A stretch of DNA of 64,000 nt from Bacteroidota bacterium (GCA_947447375.1 CANFJB010000002.1:124001-188000), one strand, 5' to 3'; shown: positions 9,003 to 17,251, counted from the stretch's first letter. The notes: generated from the sequence alone by a model not told the origin. Translations and numbers: made by a program.

Positions 9003-9073
9003 GGCGTCGTGGCCGAGCGGCTAGGCTGGGCTCTGCAAAAGCTCCTACTCCGGTTCGAATCCGGACGATGCCT
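9003..9073 (+). tRNA. tRNA-Cys (GCA)
   Basis: Full cloverleaf: acceptor GGCGTCG/CGATGCC with one G-U pair, D stem GCC/GGC, anticodon stem GGGCT/AGCTC with loop CTGCAAA (anticodon GCA), a 4-base variable loop, and T stem TCCGG/CCGGA with loop TTCGAAT. The discriminator base is U, the main identity element of tRNA-Cys. CCA is not encoded. Confidence 0.97.
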
Positions 9074-9075
9074 CT

Positions 9076-9107
9076 AAAAGAGATACAGAAATGTGTCTCT
9101 TTTTTTT
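9076..9107 (+). terminator. Terminator after tRNA-Cys
   Basis: AAAAGAGATACA pairs with TGTGTCTCTTTT (one U-G pair) around a GAAA tetraloop, followed by a run of eight T. Confidence 0.85.
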
Positions 9108-9127
9108 GTTTAAATTTTAGGTTTTTC

Positions 9128-9206
9128 TACTCAATCTTCTCCAACGCTTTTTTTACAATTTTTTGATCGCTAGGAAACCATCCTTGAAGAATTATTGCTA
9201 TTCCAA
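9128..9206. repeat. Copy A of a 79-bp direct repeat: detached 3' end of a LysE-family gene
   Basis: This segment matches 10059-10137 over 79 bases with only a handful of differences. Read on the minus strand it still encodes GIAIILQGWFPSDQK...ALEKIE and then TAG. This is the last 26 codons of the LysE-family gene further right, with one Met-to-Ile change and otherwise silent differences. It has no start of its own and is a gene-end remnant. The zeta-like cassette lies between the two copies. Confidence 0.9.
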
Positions 9207-9217
9207 CTTCAATGTTT

Positions 9218-9364
9218 TTATAATTTAATTTTCACAATTTTATTATCCTTAATAATAACCAGTTCGCTTTTTCGCTCTTTTTTAAAAGCTATCATTTTTT
9301 CATAAGCTTTTTCAAGGCCTTTTAAAATTTTATTTCTGGTTTCTATTTTGCTTTCTGTGGTCAT
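9218..9364 (-). CDS. Small basic protein downstream of the zeta-like gene
   Basis: A 48-residue frame starting MTTESKIETRNK and ending in DNKIVKIKL. Its ATG overlaps the stop codon of the upstream zeta-like gene (ATGA), a sign of translational coupling. It is rich in Lys and Glu and probably mostly helical (residues 4-32), with a short beta-like tail VIIKDNKIVKI. I do not recognise a family. Position and size suggest a partner of the kinase-like protein, for example an antitoxin, but epsilon antitoxins of classical zeta systems are larger and lie upstream. It ends 11 bases before the 79-bp repeat. Confidence 0.7.
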   Translation of the reverse strand: MTTESKIETRNKILKGLEKAYEKMIAFKKERKSELVIIKDNKIVKIKL

Positions 9365-9936
9365 AAGTAATTTTTTAATTCGTTAAACTTATTTTGATTA
9401 AGAATAATTAATTCTTCGCTGCTTGACATTTCTGCTATTAAATCATGTTTTCCTTGAGAATTATCAAAAATTAAAGCATGATCAACAATGGATAGATAAA
9501 TTTCAAATAAGTTTTTAATTCCTTTATAATATCTTCTTTCAATAATATCTTTTGGTATATTATGTCCACCTTCTAAAACCCTTGTTTTTACTCTTTCTTT
9601 TGCTAATTCTGGATTTTTAAGCCAAAAAAAAAGAAGTGTTATGTTGTAATTTTTAACCTTAGCCTCAAGAATTCTATTTTTAAAACTTTTTGTTGAAAGA
9701 GTCGTTTCAAAAGCAAAAGTCTCATTATGTGATACTAATTCTGTAATTCGATTAAGCATTATCCTACCGGCTTCAATAGACACTTTTTCTGGTTGAAACG
9801 GAGAAAGTCCTCTTGCAATTTCATCGGCGTTAACAAATTCTTTACAATCTAAAATTTCTGGTAAAATAGTAAAAGAAGCTGTCGTTTTTCCAGCGCCATT
9901 ACAACCTGCAATTATGTATAAATTCTTTTCATCCAT
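9361..9936 (-). CDS. Zeta-toxin-like P-loop kinase
   Basis: A 191-residue P-loop protein. The Walker A motif GCNGAGKTT spans residues 11-19. NADEIARGLSPF follows where zeta-type kinases bind substrate, then FAFETTLSTKSF and an arginine-rich lid region RVKTRVLEGGHNIP near 117-130. This matches the zeta toxin/UDP-N-acetylglucosamine kinase-like group; zeta toxins phosphorylate UDP-GlcNAc and block wall synthesis. Whether this one is toxic is not shown by sequence. It is followed, with a 4-base overlap, by a 48-residue protein. The pair is inserted between two copies of the LysE gene end. The promoter lies so close to the ATG that the mRNA may be leaderless. Confidence 0.8.
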   Translation of the reverse strand: MDEKNLYIIAGCNGAGKTTASFTILPEILDCKEFVNADEIARGLSPFQPEKVSIEAGRIMLNRITELVSHNETFAFETTLSTKSFKNRILEAKVKNYNITLLFFWLKNPELAKERVKTRVLEGGHNIPKDIIERRYYKGIKNLFEIYLSIVDHALIFDNSQGKHDLIAEMSSSEELIILNQNKFNELKNYL

Positions 9937-9941
9937 AATAG

Positions 9942-9949
9942 CAAATATA
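9942..9949 (-). promoter_or_regulatory. TATATTTG -7 element of the zeta-like gene
   Basis: Exact TAnnTTTG match on the minus strand, only 5 bases before the ATG. Transcription would start at or next to the start codon. Confidence 0.55.
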
Positions 9950-10057
9950 GTTAAAATGATAGAAAATAAGTTGTAAATAAAATAATAAGACTTTTAATTT
10001 GAATTTTCAAACTCCTGTTTATAAATAAATTAAGGTGTTTTAAGTGAAGGACTCTAT

Positions 10058-10735
10058 TTACTCAATCTTCTCCAACGCCTTTTTTACTATTTTTTGGTCG
10101 CTAGGAAACCATCCTTGAAGCATTATTGCTATTCCAAAAACAATTAATAAAACACTAATTATTTTTTTTATGTTTAGGATGTTTTTTGGTGTCATTTTGT
10201 GTTTTAATTGTTTGGCTAATAGTATTTTACCCATATCAACAATCAAATAAGTAATAATTAAGGAACCGAAAAAAGTTATCATTCTGGAGGTTTCTAATTC
10301 TAGTTTTGGTCCTACCGTAATTAATATTAAAAACCAAAAAAGTAAAACACCAACATTTATAAAATTCAATAAAAATCCTTTAATGAATAGGCCGCGGTAG
10401 TTTTTCTTTTGGAATACAAATTCTATTTCCTCTTCAGAAACTTCGTTTTTTAATTTTTTTAGTTTTATAAAAGAGATAATTCCATAGGTAAGCATTAAAA
10501 TACCTCCAAAAATAAATATAGCTGGATCGTTTTTTAAACTCTCAATTAATTTATAACTACTGAAATAAGCAATTAAAATAAAAACGATATCTGCAAAAAC
10601 AACTCCTAAATCAAATACTAAAGCAGCTCTAAATCCTTTAACCGCACTTGTTTCTAGTAATACAAAGAATACTGGGCCAATTAAAAAACTTAAAAATATT
10701 CCAAGTGGAATGGCTGTTAAAATATCTTGAAACAT
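10058..10735 (-). CDS. LysE/RhtB-family exporter
   Basis: A 225-residue membrane protein with about six hydrophobic segments. The N-terminus IPLGIFLSFLIGPVFFVLLETSAVKGFRAAL carries the typical first-helix pattern of LysE-type amino-acid exporters, with GPVFF and the following KGFRAAL loop. A basic cytoplasmic loop (KLKKLKNEVSEEE) separates the halves. The substrate cannot be told from sequence. Its last 26 codons are duplicated at 9128-9206, next to tRNA-Cys, so the present 3' end may have been supplied by the inserted cassette. It has its own promoter, directed away from rnr's end. Confidence 0.85.
   Translation of the reverse strand: MFQDILTAIPLGIFLSFLIGPVFFVLLETSAVKGFRAALVFDLGVVFADIVFILIAYFSSYKLIESLKNDPAIFIFGGILMLTYGIISFIKLKKLKNEVSEEEIEFVFQKKNYRGLFIKGFLLNFINVGVLLFWFLILITVGPKLELETSRMITFFGSLIITYLIVDMGKILLAKQLKHKMTPKNILNIKKIISVLLIVFGIAIMLQGWFPSDQKIVKKALEKIE
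10059..10137. repeat. Copy B of the 79-bp direct repeat (inside the LysE-family gene)
   Basis: In-frame 3' end of the exporter gene. It matches copy A at 9128-9206; 852 bases separate the copies. Confidence 0.9.
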
Positions 10736-10758
10736 AGATTTTTATTAATATTTACCTT

Positions 10759-10766
10759 CAAATATA
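10759..10766 (-). promoter_or_regulatory. TATATTTG -7 element of the LysE-family gene
   Basis: Exact TAnnTTTG match on the minus strand, 23 bases before the ATG. Confidence 0.55.
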
Positions 10767-10787
10767 ATTAAAAAAATGAATTTTCAA

Positions 10788-12968
10788 TTATTCCTTTTCT
10801 CTTATAAAATGAAAATCCAATTGTTTTTTCACTAAATCAGCGTTTTTAACTTTCACATAAATTTCATCTCCTAGTTGGAGTAAATTATGAGTTGTTGCAC
10901 CAACTAAAGCGTATTGTTTTTCATCAAAAGTGTAGTAATCGTCTTTAATTTCTCGAATTCTAACCATTCCCTCGCATTTATTTTCAATAATTTCAACGAA
11001 AATTCCCCACTCAGTAACTCCTGAAATTACACCTAAAAATTCTTGATCTTTATGGTCTTGCATGTAGCGAACTTGCATGTATTTTATACTGTCGCGCTCG
11101 GCATGTGTGGCTAAACTTTCCATATTTGAGGAATGTAAACACTTAGTTTCATAGGTTTCTTCATCCACCGATTTTCCTCCATCTAAATAAAATTGCAATA
11201 ATCGATGCACCATAACATCAGGATAACGACGAATTGGCGAAGTAAAATGAGAATAATAATCAAATGCTAATCCGTAATGTCCAATATTATCAGTTGAATA
11301 TTTAGCTTTACTCATGCTTCGAATCGCTAAAGTATCTATTAAATTCTGCTCTTTTTGCCCTTGAACGTCGTTTAATAATTTATTTAAAGACATTGAAATA
11401 TCGCCTTTTGATTTGAAATTAATACTGTAACCAAATTTTGAAATAACATTTTGAAGTGCAATTAATTTGTCTTCATTGGGTTCATCATGAATTCTATAAA
11501 TAAAGGTTTTCTTTTGTTTTCCAATAAATTCAGCTACTTTTTTATTTGCTAAAAGCATGAATTCTTCAATTAAATGATTCGCATCTTTTGAAGTTTTAAA
11601 GAAAACTCCAATTGGTTCGTGATTGGTATTTAAATTGAATTTTACTTCTACTTTATCAAATGAAATAGCACCCACAGCCATTCTCTTTCTTCGGAAAATT
11701 TTAGCTAATTCATCTAATTTTAAAGTAGCGTTTACAATCTCATCTGAAACTTTATAAGCTGCTCCAGTAATTGAAGTTTCAATTGGAATGGTATTGTCTT
11801 TGGTTTCAATAATATATTGTGCTTCTTCGTAAGCAAACCGTTGATCGGAATAAATCACTGTTCTTCCAAACCAATTATTCACCACTTCTGCTTTTTCGGT
11901 AATTTCAAAAATAGCCGAGAAAGTATATTTTTCTTCATTTGGTCTTAAAGAACAAGTAAAATTCGATAAAACTTCAGGTAACATTGGAACCACACGATCT
12001 ACTAAATATACAGAAGTGGCGCGTTGGTATGCTTCATCATCTAAAATAGTTCCTTCTTGTAAATAATAAGAAACATCGGCAATATGAATTCCAACTTCGT
12101 AATTTCCATTTTCTAATTTTTTAAAAGATAACGCATCGTCAAAATCTTTTGCATCTTTAGGATCAATAGTAAAAGTTAAAGTATCACGCATATCTCGGCG
12201 TTTTTTTATTTCACTTTCTTGAATTGAAGTATCTATTTTTTGAGCGTATAATTCTACTTCTAATGGAAATTCTGCTGGTAAACCATATTCTGCTAAAATA
12301 GCATGAATTTCAGTATTGTGTTCTCCAGGTTTTCCTAGAACTTTTATTACTTTTCCAAAGGGACTATCGGCTCTTGAAGGCCAATCTTCAATATGAACTA
12401 AAACTACATCACCGTTTTCAGCATCTCCTAATTTATCTTTTGAAATAAAAATATCGGTGTACATTTTAGGATTTGCAGTCGATACAAAAGCAAAGTTTTT
12501 CTGAATATCAATTACTCCAACAAAATCAGTTTTCTTTCTTTCTATTATTTCAATTACCTCACCTTCAACACGTTTTCCTTTTCTGCGATTGTAAACATAT
12601 ACTTTTACTTTATCGCCATCTAGTGCATGATTTAAATTATTGGTTGGAATAAATACATCATCTTCAAAATCTGGAGAAACAAAATACGCTGTTTTTCTTC
12701 CAGTCATATCAATTACACCTTCAGAATAATCTTTACTACTTTCTACAATTAAATATTTTCCAGGTTCTGATTCTGTAATTTGTTTTTGAGCTGCTAAAAT
12801 CTTTAAATCTTTAATAATTTGATTTCTACTTTGTGTATCATCTAATTCTAATTTAGCTGCTATTTGTTTGTAGTTGAAAGATTTATTACTATTTTGAGTT
12901 AGTATTTTTATTATTTTTTCTGTAAAATCCAGTTGTTTTTTTACTGGTTTTCTTAATCTTTTACCCAT
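10788..12968 (-). CDS. rnr: Ribonuclease R
   Basis: A 3'-5' hydrolytic exoribonuclease that degrades structured RNA. The 726 residues show the family order: an N-terminal winged-helix region (residues 15-75), cold-shock domains (about 80-225), the RNB catalytic domain and a C-terminal S1 domain (about 645-722). The RNB metal-binding motif DPKDAKDFDDAL is at 269-280, with all four conserved aspartates. HYGLAFDYYSHFTSPIRRYPD further on is the conserved RNB signature. The gene reads leftward from the AT-rich region that may be the replication origin. A Lys-rich tail typical of E. coli RNase R is short or absent. Confidence 0.96.
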   Translation of the reverse strand: MGKRLRKPVKKQLDFTEKIIKILTQNSNKSFNYKQIAAKLELDDTQSRNQIIKDLKILAAQKQITESEPGKYLIVESSKDYSEGVIDMTGRKTAYFVSPDFEDDVFIPTNNLNHALDGDKVKVYVYNRRKGKRVEGEVIEIIERKKTDFVGVIDIQKNFAFVSTANPKMYTDIFISKDKLGDAENGDVVLVHIEDWPSRADSPFGKVIKVLGKPGEHNTEIHAILAEYGLPAEFPLEVELYAQKIDTSIQESEIKKRRDMRDTLTFTIDPKDAKDFDDALSFKKLENGNYEVGIHIADVSYYLQEGTILDDEAYQRATSVYLVDRVVPMLPEVLSNFTCSLRPNEEKYTFSAIFEITEKAEVVNNWFGRTVIYSDQRFAYEEAQYIIETKDNTIPIETSITGAAYKVSDEIVNATLKLDELAKIFRRKRMAVGAISFDKVEVKFNLNTNHEPIGVFFKTSKDANHLIEEFMLLANKKVAEFIGKQKKTFIYRIHDEPNEDKLIALQNVISKFGYSINFKSKGDISMSLNKLLNDVQGQKEQNLIDTLAIRSMSKAKYSTDNIGHYGLAFDYYSHFTSPIRRYPDVMVHRLLQFYLDGGKSVDEETYETKCLHSSNMESLATHAERDSIKYMQVRYMQDHKDQEFLGVISGVTEWGIFVEIIENKCEGMVRIREIKDDYYTFDEKQYALVGATTHNLLQLGDEIYVKVKNADLVKKQLDFHFIREKE

Positions 12969-13736
12969 AATTCTTTTCTAATAAGGTTGAAATTTACAAA
13001 ATACTTTGCAGTTCACTGTAGATAAACTTTAGATTTAAATAAATAAAACTTTTTAATAACATTAATTCTATAAAATCTATATTAGAATTACCTTTATAAA
13101 ATAAATCTAACGAAGTTAAATGTTATCAACATCTATTAAAAACAACAAAAAGAAAATTTAATTTAAAATTATTTTTTGATGGTTATTATAGCTTGTTAAT
13201 AGTTACAATAAGTTTATTTTTAAATAGCTTATTTTTAAGTTATAATTATTTACCACAAGTTATAAACAAACTAATTTTATACAAAACCTATTAAAATTAG
13301 CTATTTTTATTTTTAATTAACAACGGTTAATAATTCATAACAACACTATTTTGTAGATAATTCAAATTTTGAAATTTGTTAATAAACAGAAAATAATTTG
13401 TAATAACTTTTCTAAAAATTCTTCAAACTTTTATTGTTTTATTTAAACCAATTTTTGATTACAAATTTTTATCATACCACCTAGAAAAACTTATAATTTT
13501 CTATTTAAAGTTATGAACATTTAATATTAAATTAAGGTTAACTGATTATCAATTAGTTATGAACTGATATTAACATTTTAAAATTTTAACATATTTATTA
13601 AATAAAATAAAGCTATAAAATAGAATTAGTATTGATTATTAAGTGTTTATAATTTTTTAATTAAAAATTAATTTCTAAATAAAATCCGAGTTAAGTTTTG
13701 GTAAATTTGTAAAACTAAACACAACAAATCACATTT
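12969..13736. other. 768-base AT-rich gene-free region, candidate replication origin
   Basis: This spacer between the divergent rnr and rpiB genes holds no credible coding frame and is very AT-rich. It contains four copies of GTTATNAAC, all on the plus strand: 13122-13130, 13259-13267, 13510-13518 and 13556-13564. Three of them extend to TTATNAACA, close to the DnaA box TTATCCACA. TTGTTAATA occurs at 13193 and 13376. To the right, about 90% of genes read rightward; to the left, the three nearest genes plus the small cassette gene read leftward. These are the expected signs of oriC, but neither dnaA nor gidA is nearby in the window. Confidence 0.5.
13702..13709 (+). promoter_or_regulatory. TAAATTTG -7 element of rpiB
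   Basis: Exact TAnnTTTG match 27 bases before the rpiB ATG. Confidence 0.55.
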
Positions 13737-14165
13737 ATGAAAATTTCTATTGGAAACGACCACGCTGGACCAGAATATAAAAAAGCAATTGTTGAAATGC
13801 TTAAAGCAAATGGATACGAAGTTACTAATTACGGAACCGATTCTGCCGATAGTGTAGATTATCCTGATTTTGCTCATCCTGTTGCTTTAGATGTTGAAAA
13901 TAAAGTTTCCGATTTTGGAATTATCATTTGCGGAAGCGGAAATGGAATCGCAATGTCGGCAAATAAACACCAAGGAATTCGTGCTGCATTGTGTTGGACC
14001 AAAGAAATTGCAGTTTTAGCACGTCAACATAATGATGCTAATATTATCAGTATTCCCGCTAGATTTACTTCAATTCCTCAAGCTTTAGAAATGGTACAAA
14101 CTTTTCTTAACACCGATTTTGAAGGAGGAAGACACCAAAACAGAGTGAATAAAATTAGCTGTTAA
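13737..14165 (+). CDS. rpiB: Ribose-5-phosphate isomerase B
   Basis: Interconverts ribose 5-phosphate and ribulose 5-phosphate in the pentose phosphate pathway. The 142 residues fit the RpiB/LacAB fold. GNDHAGPEYK (residues 6-15) forms the phosphate loop. IIICGSGNGIAMSANK carries the catalytic cysteine near residue 65 and the anion hole. ARQHNDANI near 95-103 supplies the conserved His and Asn. Members of this fold also isomerise allose or galactose phosphates, but the housekeeping neighbours favour RpiB. It is the first rightward gene after the AT-rich region; tex follows in the same direction. Confidence 0.93.
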   Translation: MKISIGNDHAGPEYKKAIVEMLKANGYEVTNYGTDSADSVDYPDFAHPVALDVENKVSDFGIIICGSGNGIAMSANKHQGIRAALCWTKEIAVLARQHNDANIISIPARFTSIPQALEMVQTFLNTDFEGGRHQNRVNKISC

Positions 14166-14223
14166 TATTCTAGTTTTTTAAAAATTCAAACAGTCTTTAT
14201 AATGACTGAATTCAGGTATTTAT

Positions 14224-16359
14224 ATGACCAATATAGAATTTATATCCAAATTTATTTCGGCTCCAGCCAATGGTATTCAGAAAACAGTTCAGCTTTTACA
14301 GGAAGATTGTACGATTCCTTTTATTTCCAGATATAGAAAAGATCAAACAGGAAATTTAGATGAAATTGTAATTGAAAATATTGCAAAATATCAAAAGGAA
14401 TACGAAGTAATTGTTAAAAGAAAAGAGGCGATTTTAAAAGCGATAGCCGAACAAAAATCACTCACTCCAGAGCTGGAAAATAAAATCACTCAGAGTTTTG
14501 ATTTACAAGAATTAGAAGATTTTTACCTTCCTTATAAAAAGAAGAAAAAAACAAAAGCCGATACCGCTAGGGAAAACGGATTAGAGCCATTAGCTAAAAT
14601 AATTATGGCTCAAAACAACGACGATATTGATTTTATTTCTACTCAATATATCAATAAAAACGTAGTAAATGAAGAAGAAGCCCTTCAAGGAGCGCGAGAT
14701 ATTATTGCCGAATGGATTAATGAGAATATTTATGTTAGAAAACAATTACGACGATTGTATCAACGAAAAGCAGTTATTTCTACCAAGGTAATTAAGACCA
14801 AAAAAGACGATGAAGCAGCGCAAAAATTCAATCAGTATTTTGATTGGTCTGAAAATTTATCAAAAGCGCCATCCCACCGATTATTAGCAATGTTAAGAGC
14901 GGAAAACGATGGTTTTGTAAAGTTAAAAGTAGAAGTAGATTCTGAAAACTCAGGCGCAGAAGCATTAGAAATCATTCATGAATTAATAATAAAAAGAAAC
15001 AACGATACCACACCGCATTTAGAATTAGCAATCCAAGATAGTTTTAAAAGATTATTAAATCCTGCGATTTCCAACGAAGCATTACAAGAAGCGAAGGCGA
15101 AAGCAGACACCAATTCTATACAAGTTTTTGCTAATAATTTAAGTCAATTATTACTTGCACCACCACTAGGGGAAAAACGAATTTTAGCAATTGATCCAGG
15201 ATTTCGAAGTGGTTGCAAAGTGGTTTGTTTGGATGAAAAAGGCGATTTATTATACAACGAAACGATTTATCCACACGCACCTCAAAACGAGGATGTTATG
15301 GCTATGAAAAAAATCCGTTCAATGGTTAATTCTTATAAAATCGATGCAATATCAATTGGTAACGGAACAGCATCTCGCGAAACAGAATTTTTCATTAAGA
15401 AAATTGCGTTCGACAAACCCGTTCAAGTTTTTATCGTTTCTGAAGCTGGGGCTTCAGTTTATTCAGCATCAAAAATTGCGAGAGAGGAATTTCCAAATTA
15501 TGATGTTACCGTTCGTGGGTCGGTTTCAATTGGAAGACGACTTTCAGATCCTTTAGCAGAATTGGTAAAAATTGACCCAAAAGCCATTGGCGTAGGGCAA
15601 TACCAGCACGATGTAGATCAAACAAAATTAAAGGAAGAATTGGACACTACGGTAATTCGGTGCGTAAATTCTGTGGGAATCAATATCAATACCGCGAGCA
15701 AGCATTTGTTGAGTTATGTGAGCGGAATAGGTGAAAAAATAGCCGAAAATATTGTTCAATATCGGTCTGAAAACGGGCCGTTTGAAGATAGAAAACAACT
15801 TAAAAAAGTACCTCGATTAGGAGAAAAAGCCTACCAACAAGGCGTGGCTTTTATTCGAATTTCGAATGCTAAAAACCCATTGGATAATTCAGCGGTTCAT
15901 CCTGAAGCCTACGGAATTGTGGAAAAAATGGCAAAAGATTTAAAGGTTACCGTTAGCGATTTAATTGCCAATAAAGAAAAAACCGAGTTAATAAAACCCG
16001 AGAATTATATTACTTCAGAAATTGGTTTATTGGGATTGAAAGACATTATAAAAGAGCTTGAAAAACCAGGTTTAGATCCTCGAAAATCGGCTAAAGTTTT
16101 TGAATTTGATGCCAATGTAAAATCTATAAAAGACGTTAGAACCGGAATGATTTTACCAGGAATAGTCAATAATATTACCAACTTCGGGTGCTTTGTAGAT
16201 ATTGGAATTAAGGAAAGCGGCTTGGTACATATTTCGCAACTAAAAGCGGGATTTGTAAGCGATGTAAATGAAGTAGTAAAATTACACCAACACGTTCAAG
16301 TGAAAGTTACAGAAGTGGATGAAGACAGAAAGCGAATTCAACTTTCTATGATACTATAA
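14224..16359 (+). CDS. tex: Tex-family RNA-binding transcription accessory protein
   Basis: The 711 residues show the Tex domain order: a helical N-terminal region (FISRYRKDQTGNLDEIVI near residue 34), a YqgF/RuvX-like RNase H fold (RILAIDPGFRSGCKVVCLDE near 320), tandem helix-hairpin-helix motifs (NTASKHLLSYVSGIGEKIA near 490) and a C-terminal S1 domain (TGMILPGIVNNITNFGCFVDIG near 640). Tex binds nucleic acid and associates with transcription elongation in other bacteria; the precise role is unsettled. It ends in a perfect palindromic terminator shared with tatA. Confidence 0.95.
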   Translation: MTNIEFISKFISAPANGIQKTVQLLQEDCTIPFISRYRKDQTGNLDEIVIENIAKYQKEYEVIVKRKEAILKAIAEQKSLTPELENKITQSFDLQELEDFYLPYKKKKKTKADTARENGLEPLAKIIMAQNNDDIDFISTQYINKNVVNEEEALQGARDIIAEWINENIYVRKQLRRLYQRKAVISTKVIKTKKDDEAAQKFNQYFDWSENLSKAPSHRLLAMLRAENDGFVKLKVEVDSENSGAEALEIIHELIIKRNNDTTPHLELAIQDSFKRLLNPAISNEALQEAKAKADTNSIQVFANNLSQLLLAPPLGEKRILAIDPGFRSGCKVVCLDEKGDLLYNETIYPHAPQNEDVMAMKKIRSMVNSYKIDAISIGNGTASRETEFFIKKIAFDKPVQVFIVSEAGASVYSASKIAREEFPNYDVTVRGSVSIGRRLSDPLAELVKIDPKAIGVGQYQHDVDQTKLKEELDTTVIRCVNSVGININTASKHLLSYVSGIGEKIAENIVQYRSENGPFEDRKQLKKVPRLGEKAYQQGVAFIRISNAKNPLDNSAVHPEAYGIVEKMAKDLKVTVSDLIANKEKTELIKPENYITSEIGLLGLKDIIKELEKPGLDPRKSAKVFEFDANVKSIKDVRTGMILPGIVNNITNFGCFVDIGIKESGLVHISQLKAGFVSDVNEVVKLHQHVQVKVTEVDEDRKRIQLSMIL

Positions 16360-16365
16360 ATTAAA

Positions 16366-16391
16366 AAAGGCTTTTCAATTGAAAAGCCTTT
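16366..16391. terminator. Bidirectional terminator, tex/tatA
   Basis: Perfect 26-base palindrome AAAGGCTTTTCAA / TTGAAAAGCCTTT flanked by A and T runs, between convergent tex and tatA. Confidence 0.85.
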
Positions 16392-16394
16392 ATT

Positions 16395-16568
16395 TTATTT
16401 TTCTTCTTCGTTTTTCTTTGCAGCAGGCTGGTCTTCTTTTGCTGCGTTTTTGAATTCTTTAATTCCAGTTCCTAATCCTTTCATTAATTCTGGAATTTTT
16501 TTACCTCCAAACATTAACAAAATTACAGCAACGATTAAAATTATTTCTGTAGGTCCTAATCTTCCCAT
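16395..16568 (-). CDS. tatA: Sec-independent translocase subunit TatA
   Basis: A 57-residue protein beginning [20 protein letters not shown], a single membrane helix with the conserved Glu at position 8. The FGGKKIPEL hinge follows (residues 20-28), then an amphipathic helix [15 protein letters not shown] and a charged tail. TatA oligomers form the protein-conducting part of the twin-arginine system in the inner membrane. No tatC is in the window. The gene is short and easy to miss; its TACCTTTG promoter and the shared terminator support it. Confidence 0.93.
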   Translation of the reverse strand: MGRLGPTEIILIVAVILLMFGGKKIPELMKGLGTGIKEFKNAAKEDQPAAKKNEEEK

Positions 16569-16614
16569 AACACTATATTTTTATGCTTTCGCAAATTAAA
16601 ATTAATTTCTAGAA

Positions 16615-16622
16615 CAAAGGTA
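16615..16622 (-). promoter_or_regulatory. TACCTTTG -7 element of tatA
   Basis: Exact TAnnTTTG match on the minus strand, 46 bases before the tatA ATG. Confidence 0.55.
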
Positions 16623-16734
16623 AATAGAAATATTGGTATTTCATTTCCCTCATTAATAAATATTTATGATTTACTTAAATTATTAATAAAACCAACCCTA
16701 TTAAATCTTAATTTAGTTATGATTGTTTTATCAT

Positions 16735-16742
16735 TATATTTG
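16735..16742 (+). promoter_or_regulatory. TATATTTG -7 element before the 16763 gene
   Basis: Exact TAnnTTTG match 20 bases before the ATG. It probably drives this gene, the GH3 gene and the one after it. Confidence 0.55.
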
Positions 16743-16762
16743 TAATAATAATATGAAGAACC

Positions 16763-17251
16763 ATGTCAGAGAAAAGAAAAATATTAAAAAGGAAATTATT
16801 TACTAAAAACCGTTTGGTTATTTTAAATGAAGATACTTTTGAAGAAATTTTTTCCTTAAGATTAACCTTAATGAACGTTTTTGTTGTGGCTTCTGTCGCA
16901 GCAATATTAATCATTACGTTTACTACCTATATTATTGCATTCACACCTTTACGCGAGTATATTCCGGGTTATGCTTCCACAAAATTAAGAAAAGAAGCTA
17001 CTGAATTGGCTTTAAAATCCGATTCATTGGCATTGGCTTTAAAGAAAAACGACGCCTATTTAAAATCGGTGGTAAAGGTTTTAAACGGGGATTTAGAATA
17101 CGAACAAATCAATAAAGACTCCATTATGTCTTCTGACAATATTAGCACCACAATTGAAAATGACGCCCCTTCAAAAGCCGAATTGCAATTGAGAGAACAA
17201 ATTTTGCAAGAAGAAAAACTACTTTCAAAAGAAAAGAAAGGGAAAAAATAG
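16763..17251 (+). CDS. Membrane-anchored coiled-coil protein resembling an M23 peptidase N-terminus
   Basis: A 162-residue protein with a basic cytoplasmic N-terminus (residues 1-33), one membrane helix (about 35-60) and a periplasmic part. The motif FTPLREYIPGYASTKLRKEA follows the helix, then a coiled coil. From memory, the start up to this motif matches the N-terminus of Flavobacteriaceae M23 (LytM-type) metallopeptidases of about 300 residues. Here the frame ends in a Lys/Glu tail (KLLSKEKKGKK) with no HxxxD or HxH zinc site. So either the peptidase domain has been lost or this is a non-catalytic relative. The GH3 gene starts 30 bases downstream. Confidence 0.7.
   Translation: MSEKRKILKRKLFTKNRLVILNEDTFEEIFSLRLTLMNVFVVASVAAILIITFTTYIIAFTPLREYIPGYASTKLRKEATELALKSDSLALALKKNDAYLKSVVKVLNGDLEYEQINKDSIMSSDNISTTIENDAPSKAELQLREQILQEEKLLSKEKKGKK

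Noticed and set aside
9207..10058. Complete mobile element with its own integrase
   Set aside because: The 852 bases between the two gene-end copies hold only the kinase and the small protein; no transposase, integrase or inverted ends were seen.
13668..13877. Minus-strand 69-residue frame overlapping the start of rpiB
   Set aside because: Antisense shadow of rpiB with no promoter element of its own; the AT-rich region produces such frames by chance.
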